The notes beneath the pieces are model-generated. The model saw only the letters and a list, made by a program, of their open reading frames with translations, did not search any database and had not been told where the DNA came from. From Acidobacteriota bacterium (lineage in GTDB: Bacteria > Acidobacteriota > Terriglobia > Bryobacterales > Bryobacteraceae): a stretch of DNA of 35,626 nucleotides. Positions 31,577-35,626 of the stretch are shown piece after piece. The stretch is taken from positions 1-35,626 of the forward strand of contig JAEZIJ010000017.1 of NCBI GenBank assembly GCA_023436715.1, read 5' to 3'. The position numbers and the translations under genes are program-made. Each line of letters opens with the position of its first letter. Within the stretch, counting starts at the first letter, position 1.

Positions 31577-32593
31577 GTGCCATACCACGTTACTTTGCTA
31601 CCTGGGGATGGGATCGGACCCGAAGTTGCGCAGGCCACAGTTCGCGCGGTGGATGCCACCGGTGTCCCAATCGACTGGGACTGCCTGGAATTGAATTCGG
31701 AGACGCTACAGGCTTCCGGCGACGAGATCCCAAGCTACGTAATCGATTCTCTCGAACGCACTCACGTCGGCCTCAAAGGCCCGGTCACGACGCCGATTGC
31801 AGGCGGCCACCAGAGTGTCAACGTGATCTTGCGCAAGCGGCTGGAACTGTTCGCAAACTTCCGCCCCGTCCGGAGCTTCACGGGAATCAAGTCGCGCTTC
31901 AGCGACGTGCATATCGACATCGTGATGTTCCGGGAAAACACGGAGGACCTCTATGCGGGGCTCGAGAACGAGGTAATCAGGGACGTGGTCACCAGCATCA
32001 AGGTGATCACCCGCGCCGCATCGCTTCGCATCGCGCGCTACGCGTTCGAATACGCCCGGCATCAGAACCGGCGCAAGGTGCACGCGATCCACAAAGCCAA
32101 CATCATGAAACTGGGCGACGGCTTGTTCCTGCGCTGCTGCCGGGAGGTGGCGCGCGAATACCCCGAAATCGAATACAAGGAAATGATCGTCGATAACGCC
32201 GCCATGCAGCTTGTGATGCGGCCCGAGACGTTCGACGTGCTGCTCATGCCGAACCTGTACGGCGACATCATCTCGGATCTCGTCGCGGGGCTGGTTGGGG
32301 GGCTGGGGATAGTGCCTGGCGCGAATTTCGGCGAGCACCACGCGGTGTTCGAAGCCGTTCACGGCAGCGCGCCCGACATAGCGGGGAAGGGCGTGGCGAA
32401 CCCGACCGCGCTGATGCAGTCCGCCGCGCTCATGCTCTCGCATTTAGGGGAAAGCGCAGCGGCTCACCGGCTGCAATCGGCAATCGAGTGGGTGTATGCG
32501 GAAGGAAAGCATCTGACGCCGGACGCCGGAGGCGCGGCAAGCACCACCGGATTCACCGACGCCGTAATCCGCCAGATACAAAAAGGAACGTAG
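31577..32593 (+). CDS. NAD-type isocitrate dehydrogenase (isocitrate/isopropylmalate dehydrogenase family)
   Basis: The 338-residue enzyme should oxidise isocitrate to 2-oxoglutarate in the citric acid cycle. LPGDGIGPEV opens the beta-decarboxylating dehydrogenase fold. FANFRPVRSFTGIKSR and MFRENTEDLYAGLE hold substrate-binding Arg and Glu residues. HKANIMKLGDGLF supplies the catalytic Lys, and NLYGDIISDLVAGLVGG the metal-binding Asp residues. The short length, the RENTEDLYAG form and GSAPDIAGKGVANP fit NAD-dependent IDH3-like enzymes better than the longer NADP Icd. Isopropylmalate or homoisocitrate dehydrogenase remain possible but are less likely. GTG 31577 is the start. Confidence 0.88.
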   Translation: MPYHVTLLPGDGIGPEVAQATVRAVDATGVPIDWDCLELNSETLQASGDEIPSYVIDSLERTHVGLKGPVTTPIAGGHQSVNVILRKRLELFANFRPVRSFTGIKSRFSDVHIDIVMFRENTEDLYAGLENEVIRDVVTSIKVITRAASLRIARYAFEYARHQNRRKVHAIHKANIMKLGDGLFLRCCREVAREYPEIEYKEMIVDNAAMQLVMRPETFDVLLMPNLYGDIISDLVAGLVGGLGIVPGANFGEHHAVFEAVHGSAPDIAGKGVANPTALMQSAALMLSHLGESAAAHRLQSAIEWVYAEGKHLTPDAGGAASTTGFTDAVIRQIQKGT

Positions 32594-32619
32594 ACCGCCG
32601 GGTTGACGGCCTACGTTCC
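32585..32619. terminator. bidirectional terminator-like hairpin
   Basis: GGAACGTAGACCG (32585-32597) pairs with CGGCCTACGTTCC (32607-32619) in a 13-bp stem with one mismatch and a 9-nt loop. The left arm includes the stop codon of the dehydrogenase, and the hairpin fills the gap before the convergent GAPDH stop. No strong T-tract follows, but position and stem strength suggest termination for both genes. Confidence 0.65.
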
Positions 32620-32635
32620 ACGTTTCTACGTTCTC

Positions 32636-33643
32636 TTACAGCCCTTTGGAGGCCAGGAACTTCACCAGGTCGACCACACGGCAGGAATAGCCCCACTCGT
32701 TGTCGTACCAGGAAACTACTTTGAGCAGGTTGCCGTCGAGCACCTTGGTCAGGCCGGCGTCCACGATCGAGCTGTTCGAGTTGTGCATCATGTCGCTCGA
32801 AACCACCGGGTCTTCCGTGTAGGCCAGAATGCCCTTCAGCGGGCCTTCGGCCGCCTTCTTCAGCGCCGCGTTGACTGCTTCGGCGGTGACGGGCTTCTCG
32901 GTAACGCACACGAGATCGACCACCGAAACGTTCGGGGTCGGAACGCGCATGGCATAGCCGTCCAGCTTGCCCTTCAGTTCCGGCATAACCAGGCCGATGG
33001 CCTTCGCCGCGCCGGTCGAGGTCGGGATCATGTTGACGGCCGCCGCCCGCGCCCGCCGCAGGTCCTTATGCGGGAAGTCGAGCACGTTCTGGTCGTTGGT
33101 GTAGCTGTGGATCGTGGTCATCGATCCCTTGGTGACCGTGAAGTTCTCGTGCAGCACTTTCACGAACGGGGCCAGGCAGTTCGTGGTGCAGGAGGCGTTC
33201 GAAATGATGTTGTGCTTCGCGGGATCGTACTTGTTGTCGTTCACGCCGAGCACGACCGTGAGGTCCTCGTTCTTCGCCGGGGCCGAGATGATGACCTTCT
33301 TCACCGACCCGCCGAGATGCTTGGCGGCCAGCGTCGCATCGGTAAACCTTCCCGTCGATTCCACAATGACTTGCGCGCCCAGGGCGTTCCAGTCCAGTTC
33401 CGCCGGATCCTTGATCGCGAACACCTTCAGCTTCTTGCCGTCGATGGAAATGCAATCGCCTTCGGCCTTAACCTCAGCATCCAGCGGGCCAAGAACCGAG
33501 TCGTACTTCAGCAAATGGGCCAGGGTTTTCGTGTCGGTAAGGTCGTTGACCGCAACGAATTCGATGTTGGGATCTTTGTAACCAGCGCGCACAACGTTGC
33601 GCCCGATACGCCCAAATCCGTTAATTCCTACTTTGACTGCCAT
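32636..33643 (-). CDS. gap: glyceraldehyde-3-phosphate dehydrogenase, type I
   Basis: The 335-residue cytoplasmic enzyme converts glyceraldehyde-3-phosphate to 1,3-bisphosphoglycerate. VGINGFGRIGR is the NAD-binding Rossmann motif and NASCTTNCLAPF contains the catalytic Cys152. His179 (TTIHSYTNDQ) is its partner, and WYDNEWGYS is the conserved C-terminal block. Length and motifs are standard for glycolytic GAPDH. AGGAGA lies upstream of ATG 33643, about ten bases away. It converges on isocitrate dehydrogenase and lies downstream of the exported mutarotase-like gene on the same strand. Confidence 0.97.
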   Translation of the reverse strand: MAVKVGINGFGRIGRNVVRAGYKDPNIEFVAVNDLTDTKTLAHLLKYDSVLGPLDAEVKAEGDCISIDGKKLKVFAIKDPAELDWNALGAQVIVESTGRFTDATLAAKHLGGSVKKVIISAPAKNEDLTVVLGVNDNKYDPAKHNIISNASCTTNCLAPFVKVLHENFTVTKGSMTTIHSYTNDQNVLDFPHKDLRRARAAAVNMIPTSTGAAKAIGLVMPELKGKLDGYAMRVPTPNVSVVDLVCVTEKPVTAEAVNAALKKAAEGPLKGILAYTEDPVVSSDMMHNSNSSIVDAGLTKVLDGNLLKVVSWYDNEWGYSCRVVDLVKFLASKGL

Positions 33644-33724
33644 GTTTTGAGGTTCTCCTGAAGTTCTAGTGGGATAACCCTTAATGATAACAAACCGCCG
33701 GGGATCGTTCCGCCCTTTTTGTAC

Positions 33725-34711
33725 CTATTTCCCTGCCGCGCCGGGTAGGGTGTAGAACTCGTAGGAGATATTCCACTTCGTTTCGCGGCCGGGCTCGACG
33801 CGCAGGTTTACGTAGGGCTCGGGACAGGCCGTGGTACGGATGGACCAGAAGACCAGTTTGGCCAGAGGCTGGTCCGAGGTGATCCTGACGCCGGCGCCCG
33901 CTTTCCGGTTCTCGATGCGGATGTCGTAATCCTTCGCGGTGTTGCCGAAGCCTTCGAGTTCGGTGAACGCGCTCTGCCTGTTCTGCAATTCCTGCAGGAA
34001 GACCAGTTCGCCGCCGCGTACTTCCGCCAGTCCGCGCAGATCCGCCTTTGCTTTCAAGTCGAATGGGAACTTGATGCTCACATCCGGGCCGATGGGCAGC
34101 TTGTCGATCATGAAGAAGTTGTGGTTGTACTGCGTGGATTCGATGGGCAGCCGGCCGGTGTTCTTGAGCGAATGCTCGATCACCATCACGGGACTGTTCT
34201 TCTCGAGCCGGACGGTTTTGCGGTAGACGTATGCGTGTCCGGCGTCATCGGCGAGCGTGTGCGTGAATTCGATGCGGTCGCGGCCCTTACGGACCTTCCA
34301 CTTGCCGTGATCCACAATGTCATACGTGTTGAAAATGCGGTAGCCGCGCTCGTCGGGCTTGCGAACCACTCCGGCGCCGATTCGAATGAAGGTGCCGCCA
34401 GGCTTGGCGGCATCGTATCCCAGTCCCGCGTCGTTGGTACGGAACTCCTCGACGGGGCCGGTGATGGCATCGTGGATTTTCGGATCGTACTTAGGGAACC
34501 AGACGCCGAAATACTCGTGGCCGGCATATTGGAGACTGCTGATCACGCCGGACCAGTCGAACCGGGTGGCACGGTAGTAGCCGTTCTCCGGGTCGGGCAG
34601 ATCGAAACTGGCCTTGATCGAAGAGCTGGAGATCCCGGCTTTCGGCGGTTCAGCCGCGGAGAGCGCAATCGCGCCCACGAGAACGCAAATCAGGACGAAT
34701 AATTTGAACAC
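33725..34711 (-). CDS. exported protein with a galactose-mutarotase-like fold
   Basis: The 328-residue product has a Sec signal (FKLFVLICVLVGAIALSAAE). The rest is beta-rich, with DWSGVISSLQYAGHEYFG near the start, RIFNTYDIVDHGKWKV, VMVIEHSLKNTGRLPIESTQYNHNFF and ACPEPYVNLRVEPGRETKW near the end. These resemble aldose-1-epimerase and related sugar-binding beta-sandwiches. The function is unknown; it may bind or epimerise an exported sugar. GTG 34711 is chosen over an upstream ATG because GGAGG lies six bases before it and the signal peptide then begins at residue 1. It diverges from the TauE/SafE gene. Confidence 0.8.
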   Translation of the reverse strand: MFKLFVLICVLVGAIALSAAEPPKAGISSSSIKASFDLPDPENGYYRATRFDWSGVISSLQYAGHEYFGVWFPKYDPKIHDAITGPVEEFRTNDAGLGYDAAKPGGTFIRIGAGVVRKPDERGYRIFNTYDIVDHGKWKVRKGRDRIEFTHTLADDAGHAYVYRKTVRLEKNSPVMVIEHSLKNTGRLPIESTQYNHNFFMIDKLPIGPDVSIKFPFDLKAKADLRGLAEVRGGELVFLQELQNRQSAFTELEGFGNTAKDYDIRIENRKAGAGVRITSDQPLAKLVFWSIRTTACPEPYVNLRVEPGRETKWNISYEFYTLPGAAGK

Positions 34712-34775
34712 GCAACACCTCCAGGAAGGATCACGATAGCACAGCAGGCCATGCGCGATACTGGAACGATCGCGC

Positions 34776-35501
34776 ATGATGCAGCTCACGCCTTATCAGT
34801 GGACGCTCGGAGCCTGTTGCGGCTTGCTGGCCGGAATTGCGAAGACGGGCATGCCCGCGGTGTCGATTCTGATGGTTCCGCTCATGATTCTGGCGTTGGG
34901 CGACGCGCGTCAGGCCTCCGGCTGGTTGCTGCCGCTACTGTGTCTCGCCGATGTGTTCGCGATCTACTACTGGAGGCGGCACGCGGCTGCGCGCGCGCTG
35001 TTTTCGCTGGCGCCCTGGGTGCTTGCGGGACTTGCGGCAGGCGCGGTGGCACTCTCGTTCCATGAGCGAACGCTGCGGCTGATCGTTGGGATCATCGTCG
35101 TAGTGATGCTTGGCGTCTATCTCCTCACGCGCTGGCGCCCGAAGGCTCTATCGGACCGTTACTCGGCACCTTACGGCGTGACTGCCGGATTTGCGACAAC
35201 CGTCGCCAATGCCGCCGGTCCGGTGATGAACCTGTATCTGTTGAGCAGGCGCCTGCCGAAGGAGGAGTTTCTGGCGACCGGCGCGTGGTTCTTCTTCGTT
35301 ATCAACTTGGCGAAGGTGCCCGTCTACGCGTGGCACGGCCTGATCACCGCGCGGTCGCTCGCCTTTGGGGTCGCGGTCGCGCCCGCGGTGCTGGTAGGCG
35401 CGGTGGGCGGGAGGTGGCTGGCGAACCGCATGTCGAACGAGGTTTTTGAGGGGCTGGTTGCCGCGCTCACAGTCGCGTCTACAGTCTTGCTTTTCCTGTA
35501 G
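34776..35501 (+). CDS. TauE/SafE (TSUP) family membrane permease
   Basis: The 241-residue product is an integral membrane protein with seven or so hydrophobic segments. The TSUP signature appears twice in the expected way: GLLAGIAKTGMPAVSILMVPLM at the N-terminal half and GVTAGFATTVANAAGPVMNLYLL at the start of the second half. The family exports or imports sulfite, sulfonates or other small organosulfur or organic anions; the substrate is unknown. ATG 34776 or the next codon ATG 34779 may be used; no ribosome site is evident. It diverges from the mutarotase-like gene. Confidence 0.88.
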   Translation: MMQLTPYQWTLGACCGLLAGIAKTGMPAVSILMVPLMILALGDARQASGWLLPLLCLADVFAIYYWRRHAAARALFSLAPWVLAGLAAGAVALSFHERTLRLIVGIIVVVMLGVYLLTRWRPKALSDRYSAPYGVTAGFATTVANAAGPVMNLYLLSRRLPKEEFLATGAWFFFVINLAKVPVYAWHGLITARSLAFGVAVAPAVLVGAVGGRWLANRMSNEVFEGLVAALTVASTVLLFL

Positions 35502-35546
35502 CGTCTGGAGTCCGTAGATCGCGACGTGGCTTTGGCCTTGTATCAG

Positions 35547-35626
35547 GGCACGGCTTCAGCCGTGCCGCAAGCCATCGCCAAGCCACGGGCTTTAGCCCCT
35601 GGGGACGCCATGAACAGGGGCTAAAG
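35547..35626. repeat. REP-like palindromes at the window end
   Basis: GGCACGGCT-TC-AGCCGTGCC (35547-35566) is a perfect 9-bp stem. CTTTAGCCCCT (35590-35600) is the reverse complement of AGGGGCTAAAG (35616-35626), and the element is cut by the window edge. Such GGGCTTTAGCCCC repeats are commonly dispersed in acidobacterial intergenic DNA. It follows the permease gene. Confidence 0.6.

Noticed and set aside
1..35626. tRNA, rRNA, CRISPR arrays, insertion sequences
   Set aside because: I saw no tRNA cloverleaf, rRNA segment, regularly spaced repeat or transposase-like protein anywhere in the window.

Overview
The window is about 35.6 kb of GC-rich bacterial chromosome. Several traits point to Acidobacteriota, most likely the Bryobacterales/Solibacter group: small HxxxCxxC zinc-finger proteins beside sigma-like factors, several Tat-exported sugar and amidohydrolase-type enzymes, a tricorn-like S41 protease, and REP-like palindromes built on GGGCTTTAGCCC or GGGCCGGGC cores. 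This placement is inferred from gene content; there is no rRNA or tRNA in the window to confirm it.

Layout. 1-3.4 kb: glycogen phosphorylase and a HAD hydrolase on the minus strand. 3.5-6.4 kb: small poorly known proteins (a zinc ribbon, an ATGA-coupled pair behind a strong sigma-70-like promoter, a zinc-finger anti-sigma-like protein) and a sigma-70-family protein, with AT-rich palindromes between them. 6.5-8.1 kb: a Tat-exported enolase-superfamily dehydratase facing a DoxX membrane protein. 8.36-18.54 kb: a compact five-gene plus-strand cassette. It encodes a LysM/peptidoglycan-binding protein, a 1080-residue protein with a metzincin zinc-protease signature, a beta-propeller-like protein, a 1370-residue fusion of four GT2-like modules with a GT9 heptosyltransferase-like domain and a methyltransferase-like tail, and a separate methyltransferase. 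18.5-20.9 kb: a fused PyrD-PyrK-like oxidoreductase and a single-domain response regulator. 20.9-24.5 kb: a polyamine island (agmatine deiminase diverging from a deoxyhypusine-synthase-like protein and an ornithine decarboxylase-like enzyme). 24.5-29.6 kb: a Tat-exported sugar isomerase/epimerase, a Tat-exported amidohydrolase, and a tricorn-like protease broken by a one-base frameshift. 30-35.5 kb: purH diverging from NAD-type isocitrate dehydrogenase, then GAPDH, an exported mutarotase-fold-like protein, and a TauE/SafE permease.

The most unusual part is the 8.36-18.54 kb cassette. Its first two products have no signal peptide, yet carry wall-binding and protease signatures. They are linked by tight spacing to what looks like a glycan-building apparatus. 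Export or delivery by a contractile system, or protease-linked surface glycosylation, are both possible; no structural injection-system genes are present in the window, so this stays a hypothesis.

A second general observation is that several genes without a Shine-Dalgarno sequence have a TANNNT -10-like hexamer 6-12 nt before the start codon. That is the signature expected for leaderless or nearly leaderless mRNAs.
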